Source: Verrucomicrobiales bacterium (lineage in GTDB: Bacteria; Verrucomicrobiota; Verrucomicrobiae; Limisphaerales; UBA1100). From it: a stretch of 64,000 nt of DNA. Where the stretch lies: NCBI GenBank assembly GCA_002721895.1, contig PBLV01000048.1, positions 1 through 64,000 of the forward strand, given 5' to 3'. The notes under the pieces were generated by a model. It saw only the letters and a program-made list of their open reading frames with translations. It did not search any database and had not been told where the DNA came from. This document shows positions 8,314 through 17,567 of this stretch, in pieces. Position 1 is the stretch's first letter. Every line of letters starts with the position of its first letter. A program made the translations under genes and the position numbers.

Positions 8314-8359
8314 TGCTGGATGGCCAGCATGGCAAGTCGGATTCTTTTCCGGCTTTTTT
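8314..8359 (+). terminator. Tandem hairpins with T-tract in the nusA leader (attenuator-like)
   Basis: The first hairpin pairs TGCTGG (8314-8319) with CCAGCA (8324-8329). The second pairs AGTCGGA (8335-8341) with TCCGGCT (8348-8354) and runs into six T residues ending at 8359, which is the form of an intrinsic terminator. It lies between the predicted promoter and the nusA ATG at 8398. AGCC at 8363-8366 could pair with GGCT of the 3' arm and disrupt the terminator. Function is inferred. Confidence 0.5.
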
Positions 8360-8397
8360 GTTAGCCAAATTGTCCCCGGCAAACTGGCGGATGTGTT

Positions 8398-9843
8398 ATG
8401 AATGCTGAACTTTTGGCTGTCCTAGACCAGTTTGAAAAAGAACGCGGCATCAAGCGCGAGGACCTGATGGCTGCGGTGAACGAGGCGGTGGTGACCGCGG
8501 CCAAAAAAGCCGTAGGCCCCGCGCGAGATTTGCGGTGTGAGACGGACCCAAAGACGGGCGAAATCCGCGCGTTTGCGAAATTGATCGTGGTGGACCGGGT
8601 GAAATCGGAACACGACGAGATTTCGCGGTTTGACGCAATGCAGATCAAGGATGATGCGAGACCGGGGGACGAGATTGAGAAGGAAGTCACACCCGCCGGT
8701 TTTGGCCGCATCGCCGCCCAACATGCCAAGCAGGCCCTGCTGCAACAAATGCGCCGGGCGGAAAAGGCGATGATTTGGGATGAGTTCAAGGACCGTACCG
8801 GTGACATTGTCAGCGGCACCGTGCGCGGCTTTGAACGCTCCGACGTGAAGCTGGATTTGGGCAAGTTTGAGGCACTCCTGCCCAACCGCGAACGCGTCCC
8901 CATCGAGGAATATCAGGTTGGTGAACGGCTGCGCTGCTTTGTGAAAGCGGTTGAGGATGGGCCGAATGGACCGGAGATTATCCTCTCCCGCGCCGACCCG
9001 CAGTTTGTCATCAAGCTGTTCAACAATGAAGTGTCTGAGATCGCCGATGGCACGGTGGAAGTCATTGCCATTGCGCGCGAACCGGGCTTTCGCACCAAGC
9101 TAGCGGTACACTCCCGGGACAACCGGGTGGATCCTGTGGGTGCCTGCGTGGGCCTGCGTGGGCAACGCGTCAAGAACATCGTCCGCGAGTTGAATAACGA
9201 GAAGGTCGACATCATCAAGTGGGACTCCGACATCCAGACCTACGTGACCAACTGCCTTGCGCCGGCAGTTCTGAAGGATTTTGAAATCGATGAGGCCAAC
9301 AAGCGGGTGCGCATCCTCGTCTCCGAGGATCAACTCTCGCTGGCCATCGGCAAGCGCGGGCAAAATGCCCGCCTGACCAGCAAGCTCAGCGGCTGGCAAA
9401 TTGACATCGACGCTGAGGAAGTGGAGACCGTCAGCTTTGACGATCAGGTTGCCCAAGCCATCGCCGCCATCGCCGCGGTGCCGGGCATCTCTGAGGAACA
9501 GGCCACTACGCTGGTCAACTGTGGCTTCCACACCTTTGAAGATCTTCGCCAAGCCGAGGTGGATGACCTTGCCGGCATGCCCGGGCTGGAGGAATCCGCC
9601 CAAGCCCTCCACGAGGCCGTACAAGCTGAGACGACCCGGCGTGAAAACGGCGAAACTCCCGCCGAGGCAGAACAGGCTGAACCGCAGCCTGATGAAACCC
9701 CTGAGTCAGAAGAAGAATCCGCGGAACCCGCTCCCGCGAGTGGAGAGGACGAAGAGGAAGCCACCGAGCAGGCTACCACGCCCGACGAAGAATCCGCGGA
9801 AGACAGCAAGGAAAGCATGGGCGAACCCACCCCATCCACCTGA
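8398..9843 (+). CDS. nusA: Transcription termination/antitermination factor NusA
   Basis: The 481-residue protein has the NusA N-terminal domain, an S1 domain (about residues 135-200: GDIVSGTVRGFERSDVKLDLGKFEALLP) and two KH domains with the marker VGACVGLRGQRVKNIVRELNNEKVDII. A helix-hairpin-helix repeat (VPGISEEQATTLVNCGF) follows, and the end is a strongly acidic Glu/Pro/Ala tail of about 75 residues. NusA binds RNA polymerase and nascent RNA to control pausing and termination. It heads an operon with infB 9 bp downstream. RimP, often encoded immediately upstream of NusA, is not present here. The leader holds a terminator-like hairpin, so feedback control is plausible. Confidence 0.95.
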   Translation: MNAELLAVLDQFEKERGIKREDLMAAVNEAVVTAAKKAVGPARDLRCETDPKTGEIRAFAKLIVVDRVKSEHDEISRFDAMQIKDDARPGDEIEKEVTPAGFGRIAAQHAKQALLQQMRRAEKAMIWDEFKDRTGDIVSGTVRGFERSDVKLDLGKFEALLPNRERVPIEEYQVGERLRCFVKAVEDGPNGPEIILSRADPQFVIKLFNNEVSEIADGTVEVIAIAREPGFRTKLAVHSRDNRVDPVGACVGLRGQRVKNIVRELNNEKVDIIKWDSDIQTYVTNCLAPAVLKDFEIDEANKRVRILVSEDQLSLAIGKRGQNARLTSKLSGWQIDIDAEEVETVSFDDQVAQAIAAIAAVPGISEEQATTLVNCGFHTFEDLRQAEVDDLAGMPGLEESAQALHEAVQAETTRRENGETPAEAEQAEPQPDETPESEEESAEPAPASGEDEEEATEQATTPDEESAEDSKESMGEPTPST

Positions 9844-9852
9844 TAAGACACC

Positions 9853-12240
9853 ATGCCCGTACGCATTTACGACATCGCCAAGAGCCTCGGCATCAAGAGC
9901 AAGGACGTGCTTGAGAAAGCCAAGGACTTAGGCATTCAAAATGCGCGTGTGGCATCCAGTTCGCTGGACAAAATCACGGCTGAATTTCTTGAGACCGAGA
10001 TCGCCAAATCATTGAAGCCCGCCGAGGCTGAGCCGGAGGAAAAGCCCGCCGAAGTCGAGACTCCCGTGGATAGCGGCCCCATCCTCATTGTCGCCCCCGA
10101 GAAGGAACCCGAGCCCGACCCCGAGGAGAAACCCGAAGAAGAACCTCAGGCAGAGACCGAGGACGATGGCGAGGAAGCGGTGCTAGCAGATCAGGAGGAT
10201 GCCCTAGAAACCGTTGAAGAAGAGGAAACCGTCGAAGCTCCAGAGCCTCCGGCAGCGGCAGCGGAAGCAACCGGCCCCAAAGTCGGCGAAAAAATCGGTT
10301 TTATTGATCTTGGAAATTATGTCCGGCGCCCGTCACGCCGTGAGCAACGCGAAAACCGCAAGCGTGACGAAAAGAAATCCGACCGTGGAAAAGGCGAACA
10401 AAAATCTGGCGGACCGGCCAAACCAAAGTTTACTGCGCCAGCCGACGCCCCAGTGGTAACTCTCAAGCCACCGATCATCGTCCGTGAGCTGGCCGAACAA
10501 ATCAATCGCAAGCCTTTCCAACTCATCGCCGACCTCATGAAGCTTGGCGTATTCGCCAATGTCAACCAAGCCATTGACGAACAGACCGCAAGCCAGCTCT
10601 GCGCCAAGAATGGGTTTAAATTTGAGGCGCGCAAACGGGAACGCGGCGCGGCCAAGCCTGTGGTCGAGAAGAAGCACCTCGAACTGGACAACGACGATGA
10701 CCCGAAAGATTTAAAGCCCCGCCCGCCCGTGGTGACCGTCATGGGACATGTTGACCATGGCAAGACCACACTCCTCGACGCCCTCCGCAAGGCCAACGTA
10801 GTCGCTGGCGAATCGGGAGGCATCACCCAGCACATCGGCGCCTACACCGTCACTCTCCCTCACCCGGAAAAGAAGAAACAGGATGCGCAAATCACCTTCC
10901 TCGACACCCCCGGCCATGCCGCGTTCAGCGCCATGCGTGCTCGCGGGGCAGATGTCACGGACATTGTCATTTTGGTCATTGCCGCCGACGACGGGGTGAA
11001 ACCCCAAACCATCGAGGCCATCAACCACGCCAAAGAGGCAGGGGCGGAAATTATTGTGGCCGTCAACAAGTGCGACCATCCCAACGCCAACCCACAACAG
11101 GCCCGGACCGAATTGCAGGAGCACGGTCTTCAGTGCGAGGAATGGGGAGGCGACACCCAGTTTCGCGACATCTCCGCCCTGAAGAAGCAGGGACTTGACG
11201 AGCTGCTGGAGGCGGTGTTGTTGCAGGCGGAAATCATGGAACTCAAGGCCAGCGCCAACCGGCTGGCCGTGGGCAGTGTGGTGGAAAGCGCCATGGAACA
11301 AGGCGGCCCCACCGCGACTGTCCTTGTCCGCAAGGGCACCCTGAAGATTGGACAGGTCGTGATTTGTGGCCAGCACTACGGCAAAGTGCGGGCGCTCATC
11401 AACGAGGATGGCAAGCGCATGAAGGAAGCCGGGCCGTCCGTAGCTGCCAAACTGCTCGGTCTCAACGGCGCGCCCGAGGCGGGCGATGATTTTCACGCGG
11501 TGGAAAACGAGAAGGCTGCGCGCGAGCTGGCCGAAAATCGCGCCGACAAGGCGCATCAGGAATTCCTCGAAGGCCGGGCTGCGGGCGTCACGCTCGAAAA
11601 CCTGTTCGACACTATCGCAGCCGAACAGGCAAAAATTTTAAAGGTCATTGTCAAGGCCGACACACAAGGCTCAGCCGAGGCCATCGTCGAGGCACTCAAC
11701 AAGATTGAGTCAGAGAAGGTCAGCATGGAAGTCATCCATTCCGGCGTAGGCACGATTAATGAATCGGACGTCAATCTCGCCGCCTCCTCCACGGGTGTCA
11801 TCCTAGGATTCCACACCCGGATCGACAAAGCTGTGCCCGATCTCGCCAAGCACCACGGAGTGCAGATCAAGACCTACAAGATCATCTATGAACTGGTTGA
11901 CGAAGTGATGGACGCCATGGCCGGCCTGCTCGACCCCATTGCCAAGGAGGTCGTCATCGGCAGCGCGGAAGTGCGCGAATTGTTCCCGCTTTCCAAGGGT
12001 GGCGTCATCGCCGGTTGTGTGGTCAGCGACGGACGCATCTCACGCGGCAAGGTGCGGGTCATGCGCCGCGGCAAACCGGTACATACCGGCGAAACCGAGT
12101 CTCTCCGCCGATTCAAGGAAAATGTCGACGTAGTTCGCACGGGTATGGACTGCGGCATTCGCGTGCACGGCTTTGATGCCTACGAAAAGGGTGACGTCAT
12201 CGAGAGCTTCAAGCTCGAGCAGGTTGCCCAGGAACTTTAA
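9853..12240 (+). CDS. infB: Translation initiation factor IF-2
   Basis: The 795-residue protein begins with the IF2 N-terminal motif ([26 protein letters not shown]), then a long Glu/Pro-rich linker and a second IF2_N-like part. The GTPase domain starts near residue 297: GHVDHGKTT (P-loop), DTPGHAAF (G3) and NKCD (G4). Domains II, III and IV follow, ending in GYEKGD-like residues ([16 protein letters not shown]). IF-2 brings initiator tRNA to the 30S subunit and drives subunit joining. It lies between nusA and rbfA in the conserved translation/RNA operon. Confidence 0.97.
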   Translation: MPVRIYDIAKSLGIKSKDVLEKAKDLGIQNARVASSSLDKITAEFLETEIAKSLKPAEAEPEEKPAEVETPVDSGPILIVAPEKEPEPDPEEKPEEEPQAETEDDGEEAVLADQEDALETVEEEETVEAPEPPAAAAEATGPKVGEKIGFIDLGNYVRRPSRREQRENRKRDEKKSDRGKGEQKSGGPAKPKFTAPADAPVVTLKPPIIVRELAEQINRKPFQLIADLMKLGVFANVNQAIDEQTASQLCAKNGFKFEARKRERGAAKPVVEKKHLELDNDDDPKDLKPRPPVVTVMGHVDHGKTTLLDALRKANVVAGESGGITQHIGAYTVTLPHPEKKKQDAQITFLDTPGHAAFSAMRARGADVTDIVILVIAADDGVKPQTIEAINHAKEAGAEIIVAVNKCDHPNANPQQARTELQEHGLQCEEWGGDTQFRDISALKKQGLDELLEAVLLQAEIMELKASANRLAVGSVVESAMEQGGPTATVLVRKGTLKIGQVVICGQHYGKVRALINEDGKRMKEAGPSVAAKLLGLNGAPEAGDDFHAVENEKAARELAENRADKAHQEFLEGRAAGVTLENLFDTIAAEQAKILKVIVKADTQGSAEAIVEALNKIESEKVSMEVIHSGVGTINESDVNLAASSTGVILGFHTRIDKAVPDLAKHHGVQIKTYKIIYELVDEVMDAMAGLLDPIAKEVVIGSAEVRELFPLSKGGVIAGCVVSDGRISRGKVRVMRRGKPVHTGETESLRRFKENVDVVRTGMDCGIRVHGFDAYEKGDVIESFKLEQVAQEL

Positions 12241-12252
12241 ACCAACTCGGCC

Positions 12253-12603
12253 ATGCCTTCCCTGCGCCATGAACGCGTGCGTGAATTGTTGAAACGCACC
12301 CTTGCTGAGATTCTCCGCCGCGAGATCGACAGCAGCGAGTGTGGCCTGTTGAACATCAACGAGGTTGGCGTCGGCAATGATCTCAAATCCGCCATCGTTT
12401 ACGTCGGCGTGGTTGGATCCAAGGCACAGCGGCGGAAAGCCACCAACACGCTCGAGAAACAGCGAGGCCACCTGCAATCCCTATTGGCCCGGGACGTTGT
12501 GTTGCGATACACGCCGCGCATCAAGTTCAAGCTGGATGACTCCATCGAGCAGGGCAACCGCGTGCTGCAGATCCTCGAGGAGTTGGAGGATGGGCAGGCA
12601 TGA
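12253..12603 (+). CDS. rbfA: 30S ribosome-binding factor A
   Basis: The 116-residue protein has the RbfA pattern: an N-terminal RHERVRELLKRTLAEILRREI helix, a middle VGVVGSKAQRRKATNTLEKQRGHL, and LRYTPRIKFKLDDSIEQGNRVLQILEEL at the end. It is a KH-fold factor for maturation of the 16S rRNA 5' end. It starts 12 bp after infB, and its stop overlaps the nrnA start by 4 bp. Confidence 0.94.
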   Translation: MPSLRHERVRELLKRTLAEILRREIDSSECGLLNINEVGVGNDLKSAIVYVGVVGSKAQRRKATNTLEKQRGHLQSLLARDVVLRYTPRIKFKLDDSIEQGNRVLQILEELEDGQA

Positions 12604-13592
12604 AACGTCGGCTGAAAATCATCGACCGCATCCTCAACGCGCTCAAGGGCTGCCACACCTTTGCCATCGGCGGCCATATGCGACCCGACGGCGACTGCAT
12701 CGGCTCGCAGCTCGCCTTGGCCTATTCCCTGCGCGAGCGCGGCAAGAAGGTGGTCGTCTGGAACCAGGATCCAATGCCCGAGAAGCTCGCCTTTCTCGAC
12801 CCCAGAAAACTGCTCGCCACCCCCAAGCCCGGGAAAAAATTCGACGCCGTCATCACCACCGACTGCGCCAACTACGACCGCCTCGGCACCATCTGCCCCT
12901 GCATCGAACAACGCAGCTTGCTCATCAACATCGACCACCACGGCAGCAACTCGCGTTACGGCGACATCAATTGGGTGAACGCCCGCTCCGCTTCCACCGG
13001 CGAACTCATCCACCAGCTCATCAAGCAGGCCGGTTGGCCCATCACCCCCCTCATCGCCGACAACCTTTTCACCGCCATCAGCACCGACACCGGCAGCTTC
13101 CAGTACCCCACTACACGTCCCACCACCTACCACGCTGCCGCCGAACTGGTCACCAAGGGTGCCGACCTCGCCACCATCTGTAACGAAGTCTACCAAAGCT
13201 ACCCCCTCTCCCGCGTGCGCCTGCTCAAGCACATGTACAACAGCTTCAAGCTCAGCCAGAAAAACCAGATCGCCTACTTCTGGATTCGCCGCCGCGACTA
13301 CGCGCGTGCCGGTGCCATCCCCGACGAGAGTGAGGGCCTTATCGACCACATCCGCGACATTGAGACCGTCAAGGTCGCCTGCCTCTTTGAGGAGATCGAA
13401 CCTGAGATCACCCGTATCAGCCTGCGCAGTAAGGCGCCCAGCATTGACGTCTCCGCCATCGCCGGCGCCTTTGGCGGGGGCGGCCACCAATCCGCCGCCG
13501 GCGCTCGTATCCCCGGCAACCCCCGTACTGTGCAACGCCAAGTCTTGAAAGCCGCCAAGGACGCCGTCGCCGCTATCAACGGAACTCCGTGA
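12600..13592 (+). CDS. nrnA: DHH-family nanoRNase/pAp phosphatase (NrnA-like)
   Basis: The 330-residue protein carries DHH phosphoesterase motifs: GGHMRPDGDCIGSQLAL (motif I), a VITTDCANYDRLG segment (motif II), NIDHHGSNSRYGDINWV (DHH motif III) and ISTDTGSFQYPTT (motif IV). The C-terminal DHHA1 domain ends with GAFGGGGHQSAAG. Such enzymes degrade very short oligoribonucleotides and dephosphorylate 3'-phosphoadenosine 5'-phosphate. The position between rbfA and truB is the usual one in many bacteria. It overlaps both neighbours by 4 bp. Confidence 0.92.
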   Translation: MKRRLKIIDRILNALKGCHTFAIGGHMRPDGDCIGSQLALAYSLRERGKKVVVWNQDPMPEKLAFLDPRKLLATPKPGKKFDAVITTDCANYDRLGTICPCIEQRSLLINIDHHGSNSRYGDINWVNARSASTGELIHQLIKQAGWPITPLIADNLFTAISTDTGSFQYPTTRPTTYHAAAELVTKGADLATICNEVYQSYPLSRVRLLKHMYNSFKLSQKNQIAYFWIRRRDYARAGAIPDESEGLIDHIRDIETVKVACLFEEIEPEITRISLRSKAPSIDVSAIAGAFGGGGHQSAAGARIPGNPRTVQRQVLKAAKDAVAAINGTP

Positions 13593-14317
13593 TGTCCGAG
13601 CCCAGTGAAATTCACGGCGCGCTCCTCATCGACAAGCCCGCCGGCCCCACCAGCCACGACGTCGTCGATGTCGTCCGTGATCTGTACCGACTGAAGAAGG
13701 TCGGCCACTGTGGAACGCTTGACCCCGGTGCCACCGGTTTGCTCGTCTGCCTCCTCGGCCGCGCCACCAAGCTTAGCCAGAAACTCATGGCCGAGGACAA
13801 GGCCTACGAGGGTGCCATCTCCCTCGGTGCCACCACCGACAGCTACGATGCCGACGGTCAAATCACCGAGACCCGTGATCTGCCCGACCTCACCCTCAAT
13901 GCTCTCAACGCCGCCGCTGCCACTTTCCACGGCGACCAGCAGCAACTGCCCCCCATGGTGTCTGCCGTCAAGAAGGACGGGGTCGCCCTTTACAAGCTCG
14001 CCCGCAAAGGCCGCGAGGTTGAGCGCGAACCCAAGCTCGTCCACATTTATCAATTTGAATTCACCGCCTACGCCCCGCCCGTCGCGCGCTTCCAAGTGCG
14101 CTGCACTAAGGGCACCTACGTCCGCAGCCTCGCCCACGAACTGGGCCAGCACCTCGGCTGCGGCGCACATTTAAAACACCTCCACCGCACCCGCTCCGGC
14201 ACCTTCGACGTCGCCGACGCCATCCGTCTCGAGGCCCTCTGCCATCTACCAGAAGGGGAATTGCCCGGCCGCCTCATGACCCTGATCGACCTCGCCCGCC
14301 TGCTGCAGCCGGCATGA
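13589..14317 (+). CDS. truB: tRNA pseudouridine(55) synthase TruB
   Basis: The 242-residue protein contains GALLIDKPAGPTSHDVV at the N-terminus and the catalytic motif VGHCGTLDPGATGLLV with the nucleophilic aspartate. A later conserved block is CTKGTYVRSLAHELGQHLGCGAHL. It makes pseudouridine 55 in the T-loop of tRNAs. It overlaps nrnA upstream and ribF downstream by 4 bp each, so translation of the three is probably coupled. Confidence 0.95.
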   Translation: MMSEPSEIHGALLIDKPAGPTSHDVVDVVRDLYRLKKVGHCGTLDPGATGLLVCLLGRATKLSQKLMAEDKAYEGAISLGATTDSYDADGQITETRDLPDLTLNALNAAAATFHGDQQQLPPMVSAVKKDGVALYKLARKGREVEREPKLVHIYQFEFTAYAPPVARFQVRCTKGTYVRSLAHELGQHLGCGAHLKHLHRTRSGTFDVADAIRLEALCHLPEGELPGRLMTLIDLARLLQPA

Positions 14318-15246
14318 AAATCATCCACGACCCCGCCGAGCTCGCCCCGCCCACCGGCCGCGTCTGCGCCGCCATCGGCATGTTCGACGGCGTCCACCTC
14401 GGCCACCAACAAGTCATCCGCCAAGCCGTCACCGACGCCCACCAGCACGAGGCTGCCAGCCTCTGCGTCACCTTCGACAGCCACCCCGCCACCATCATTG
14501 CCCCTACCCGCGCACCACGTCTCATCCAATCCCTCCCACAGCGCCTCGACGCCATCGCAGCTCTCGGCGTCAATGCCACCCTTCTTTTAAAATTCGACGA
14601 GGCCATGAGCCAAGTCCCCGCCGCCGACTTCATCCGCCAGCTCCACAAAGGCTTGAGCGACATAAAGAGCCTCTGCGTCGGCGCCAAGTTCGCCTTCGGC
14701 CACAACCGCGCGGGCGACGTCGCCCTGCTCCAGCAACTAGGCAACGAACTCCATTTCACCGTCCACGGCCTTGCCGCGGTTGCCTTGGATGGCCAGACGG
14801 TCAGCAGCACCCGCATTCGCCAAGCCATCAGCGAGGGTTTGCTGGACGAGGCCACCCAGATGCTCGGCCGCGAGTACGCCCTGACCGGGCAGGTCATCAG
14901 GGGTGACCAGCGTGGCCGCGACCTTGGCCATCCTACCGCCAACCTCGACTGCGCCGGCCGCAGCACTCCGCCCCACGGCGTCTACGCCGCCCACGCCGAG
15001 GTCGATGGACAAACTCACCGTGCCGCCGTCAATCTCGGCCACCGCCCCACCGTCACCGACGCCACCCCTTCCTTCCACGTCGAGGCCCATCTCCTCGACT
15101 TCGACGCCGACCTTTACGGTAAAACCCTCCAACTCACCTTCGTCCAGAAAATCCGCGACGAACAGAAATTTGATTCCCTCGAAGTTTTGCAGGCGCAGAT
15201 CACGAAAGATATCGCCACCATTCGGGGGATTTTCGCAGATCGCTGA
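14314..15246 (+). CDS. ribF: Bifunctional riboflavin kinase/FAD synthetase
   Basis: The 310-residue protein has an N-terminal nucleotidyltransferase domain (AAIGMFDGVHLGHQQVIRQA; later FAFGHNRAGDV and SSTRIRQAI) and a C-terminal flavokinase domain (GQVIRGDQRGRDLGHPTANL, then HGVYAAHAEVDG and FVQKIRDEQKFDSLEVLQAQI). It turns riboflavin into FMN and FMN into FAD. It is the last conserved member of the nusA-ribF run. Confidence 0.95.
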   Translation: MKIIHDPAELAPPTGRVCAAIGMFDGVHLGHQQVIRQAVTDAHQHEAASLCVTFDSHPATIIAPTRAPRLIQSLPQRLDAIAALGVNATLLLKFDEAMSQVPAADFIRQLHKGLSDIKSLCVGAKFAFGHNRAGDVALLQQLGNELHFTVHGLAAVALDGQTVSSTRIRQAISEGLLDEATQMLGREYALTGQVIRGDQRGRDLGHPTANLDCAGRSTPPHGVYAAHAEVDGQTHRAAVNLGHRPTVTDATPSFHVEAHLLDFDADLYGKTLQLTFVQKIRDEQKFDSLEVLQAQITKDIATIRGIFADR

Positions 15247-15258
15247 CCCGCCAAGACC

Positions 15259-15612
15259 ATGCTCAAAGTTTACGAATACAAAGGCTGCGGCACCTGTCGC
15301 AAGGCGTTGAAATGGCTGGATGCACGCGGCGTGGATTACCAGAAAATCGCCATCCGTGAGCAACCGCCGAACAAGGTGGAGTTGCAGCGGATGCTCCAGG
15401 TGTACAACGGCAACCTGCGCAAGCTCTTCAACACCTCCGGCGGCGACTACAAAGCCATGGGCATGAAGGACAAACTGCCGGGAATGACCGCCGCCGAGGC
15501 TATCGACCTGCTGACCACCCACGGCAATCTCGTCAAGCGCCCCTTCGTGTTGAAAGGACAGGACGGCGTGGTGGGTTTTAACGAGGCGGACTGGACAAAT
15601 CTGCTGGATTAA
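15259..15612 (+). CDS. Spx/ArsC-family thioredoxin-fold protein
   Basis: The 117-residue protein has the ArsC/Spx N-terminal CxxC motif (YKGCGTCRKALKWLDARG) and the conserved arginine block near the end (LVKRPFVLKG). Family members include arsenate reductases, Spx-type RNA polymerase regulators and the YffB group. The CxxC form is seen in Spx and YffB. Nothing in the neighbourhood (ribF upstream, moxR downstream) concerns arsenic, so a redox or regulatory role is more likely. It lies 12 bp after ribF and probably ends that transcript. Confidence 0.82.
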   Translation: MLKVYEYKGCGTCRKALKWLDARGVDYQKIAIREQPPNKVELQRMLQVYNGNLRKLFNTSGGDYKAMGMKDKLPGMTAAEAIDLLTTHGNLVKRPFVLKGQDGVVGFNEADWTNLLD

Positions 15613-15647
15613 ATCCAACAACCCGGCCCTTCCCGAATAAGTTTCCT

Positions 15648-15675
15648 TTGCGCCTCTTTCAGCGGGCTTTACATT
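15648..15675 (+). promoter_or_regulatory. Possible promoter of the moxR/Bat operon
   Basis: TTGCGC (15648-15653) and TACATT (15670-15675) are 16 bp apart, and the moxR ATG lies 8 bp beyond the -10-like box. The first hexamer contains a TTG that opens a longer frame, but the MKTEE start at 15684 fits the family better. Weak call. Confidence 0.3.
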
Positions 15676-15683
15676 GGCCGCGC

Positions 15684-16676
15684 ATGAAGACTGAGGAAAT
15701 CGCCGTCATCGACGAAGCGGTGCGAGCCGAAGGAGCGTTTCTCGAGCCCCTGCGCGCGGAGATTGGCAAAGTTATCGTCGGCCAATCCTACTTGGTGGAT
15801 CGTCTCATCATCGGCCTGCTCGCCAATGGCCATGTGCTCCTGGAGGGTGTGCCTGGCCTGGCCAAGACCCTGGCCGTCAAGACGCTGGCCTCCACCATGG
15901 ACCTAAACTTTTCGCGCCTTCAATTCACGCCAGACATGCTGCCCGCCGACGTGGTGGGCACGCAAATTTACAACCCGCAGAACGGCGAGTTTTCAACCCA
16001 CCTTGGCCCCGTCCATGCAAACCTCGTTCTGGCGGATGAAATCAACCGCGCGCCCGCAAAAGTACAGAGCGCGCTCCTTGAGGCCATGCAGGAAAAGCAA
16101 GTCACCCTCGGAGACAAAACATTCGGTCTGGAGGAGCCATTCCTTGTTCTCGCTACCGAGAATCCCATTGAACTGGAAGGCACCTATCAACTGCCCGAGG
16201 CACAGGTCGACCGGTTTATGCTCAAGCTGAAGATCGAGTACCCCGACCGCTCGGAGGAACGGCAAATTCTCGACCTTATGGCCAAGACCGAGGGATTGCC
16301 CGAGGCCAACCGGGTGACTTCCGGCGAGCAGATCCTCAAAGCCCGAAAGTTGCTCGATGAGATTTATGTCGATGATAAGGTCAAGGATTACATCGTCGAT
16401 CTCGTCTGCGCCACGCGTAAGCCGGACGAGTACAAGATTCCCATCGCACCCTACATCCAACTGGGCGCGTCGCCCCGCGCCACCATTTTCCTCACTCTGG
16501 CCGCCAAGGCACACGCCTTCACGCAAGGCCGCGGCTATGTTACTCCGCAGGACGTCAAGGCCATCGCGCTCGATGTCCTCCGGCACCGTGTGATCATCAC
16601 CTACGAGGCCGAAGCCGAAGAGCTTTCCAGCGAGGACATTGTCCAGAAACTCCTCGACACCCTTCCCGTGCCATAG
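15684..16676 (+). CDS. MoxR-family AAA+ ATPase
   Basis: About 330 residues from the ATG at 15684. The protein shows GHVLLEGVPGLAKTLAVKTLA (Walker A), VLADEINRAPAKVQSALLEAMQEKQVTLG (Walker B and the MoxR-specific stretch), ATENPIELEGTYQLPEAQVDRFM (sensor 1 and arginine finger region) and LGASPRATIFL (sensor 2). MoxR ATPases act as chaperones for VWA-domain partner proteins. Here it heads a run of DUF58, Bat-type VWA and related genes, the standard aerotolerance operon context. Confidence 0.93.
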   Translation: MKTEEIAVIDEAVRAEGAFLEPLRAEIGKVIVGQSYLVDRLIIGLLANGHVLLEGVPGLAKTLAVKTLASTMDLNFSRLQFTPDMLPADVVGTQIYNPQNGEFSTHLGPVHANLVLADEINRAPAKVQSALLEAMQEKQVTLGDKTFGLEEPFLVLATENPIELEGTYQLPEAQVDRFMLKLKIEYPDRSEERQILDLMAKTEGLPEANRVTSGEQILKARKLLDEIYVDDKVKDYIVDLVCATRKPDEYKIPIAPYIQLGASPRATIFLTLAAKAHAFTQGRGYVTPQDVKAIALDVLRHRVIITYEAEAEELSSEDIVQKLLDTLPVP

Positions 16677-16688
16677 ACCCATTCCGCC

Positions 16689-17567
16689 ATGGTTCCCACA
16701 GAACTATTCGCCAAGGTTCGGCAGATTGAAATCAAGACAAATCGTCTGGTCACCGAGCTGCTTTCCAGCCAGTACACCAGCGCATTCAAGGGACATGGAA
16801 TGGAGTTTGACGAGGTGCGCGAATATCAGCCCGGCGACGATGTACGGTTCATTGACTGGAACGTCACCGCGCGGATGAACACCCCGTTCATCAAGAAATT
16901 CGTTGAGGAACGCGAATTGACCGTGATGCTGGCCGTTGACCTCAGTGGATCCGGTCGGTACGGCAGCGGGGAACAGTCCAAGCGCGAACTGGCCGCCGAG
17001 ATGGCCAGCGTCCTCGCCCTAGCCGCAAATCGAAATCATGATAAGGTCGGCTTGATCCTCTTCACCGAGGAAGTCGAGCTCTTTGTCCCTCCGCGCACCG
17101 GCAAGCGCCATTCCCTCCGCGTCGTCCGCGAGGTTCTTCATCACCAGCCCCGCCGGCGAGGCACGGATCTGCACGCCCCACTGGAATTCCTAAGCCGCAT
17201 CTCAGCCCGAAAAACCGTCGCCATTCTCATCTCGGATTTCCTTGATGCCCTTCCCGAAAAACCCCTGCGACAAGCCAATCGCCGCCACGATGTTGTGGCC
17301 ATACAGGTTTCCGACCCCGGCGAACACACCCTGCCCCTTGTCGGCCGCGTGGCGCTAGAGGATGCGGAAACGGGCGAAGTGATCGAGCTCTCCACCCGGC
17401 AAGCCGACACTTTCGCCGCCAAGCGCGCAGAGGAACAAGCCCTGCTGGAAGAAGATCTCGGACGGCTTGGCATCGACAGCCTCAGCCTCCGGACGGGCGA
17501 GGACTATGTGCGACCCCTGTCCCGTTTCTTCGCGGTGCGCGAACGTCGGCGCGCCTTCCGTCGATGA
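16689..17567 (+). CDS. DUF58 domain protein of the Bat operon
   Basis: The 292-residue soluble protein holds the DUF58 signature EYQPGDDVRFIDWNVTARMNTPFIKKFVEERELTVMLAVDLSGSG. The last part is the MIDAS-like DLSGSG of a VWA-related fold. Later blocks include DKVGLILFTEEVELFVPP and VAILISDFLD. DUF58 proteins always accompany MoxR ATPases and are thought to be their partners. It begins 12 bp after moxR and overlaps the following gene by 4 bp. Confidence 0.9.
   Translation: MVPTELFAKVRQIEIKTNRLVTELLSSQYTSAFKGHGMEFDEVREYQPGDDVRFIDWNVTARMNTPFIKKFVEERELTVMLAVDLSGSGRYGSGEQSKRELAAEMASVLALAANRNHDKVGLILFTEEVELFVPPRTGKRHSLRVVREVLHHQPRRRGTDLHAPLEFLSRISARKTVAILISDFLDALPEKPLRQANRRHDVVAIQVSDPGEHTLPLVGRVALEDAETGEVIELSTRQADTFAAKRAEEQALLEEDLGRLGIDSLSLRTGEDYVRPLSRFFAVRERRRAFRR

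Noticed and set aside
10711..11556. A 281-codon open frame on the minus strand opposite infB
   Set aside because: It lies wholly antisense to conserved IF-2 GTPase sequence, has no recognisable domain, and is a by-product of GC-rich codon use.
12365..13183. A 272-codon plus-strand frame inside rbfA and nrnA
   Set aside because: Its product is a His/Pro/Arg-rich low-complexity string; the other frame encodes clear RbfA and DHH motifs.
15259..15612. Arsenate reductase in an arsenic-resistance operon
   Set aside because: The CxxC motif and absence of ars genes nearby fit an Spx/YffB-type protein better.
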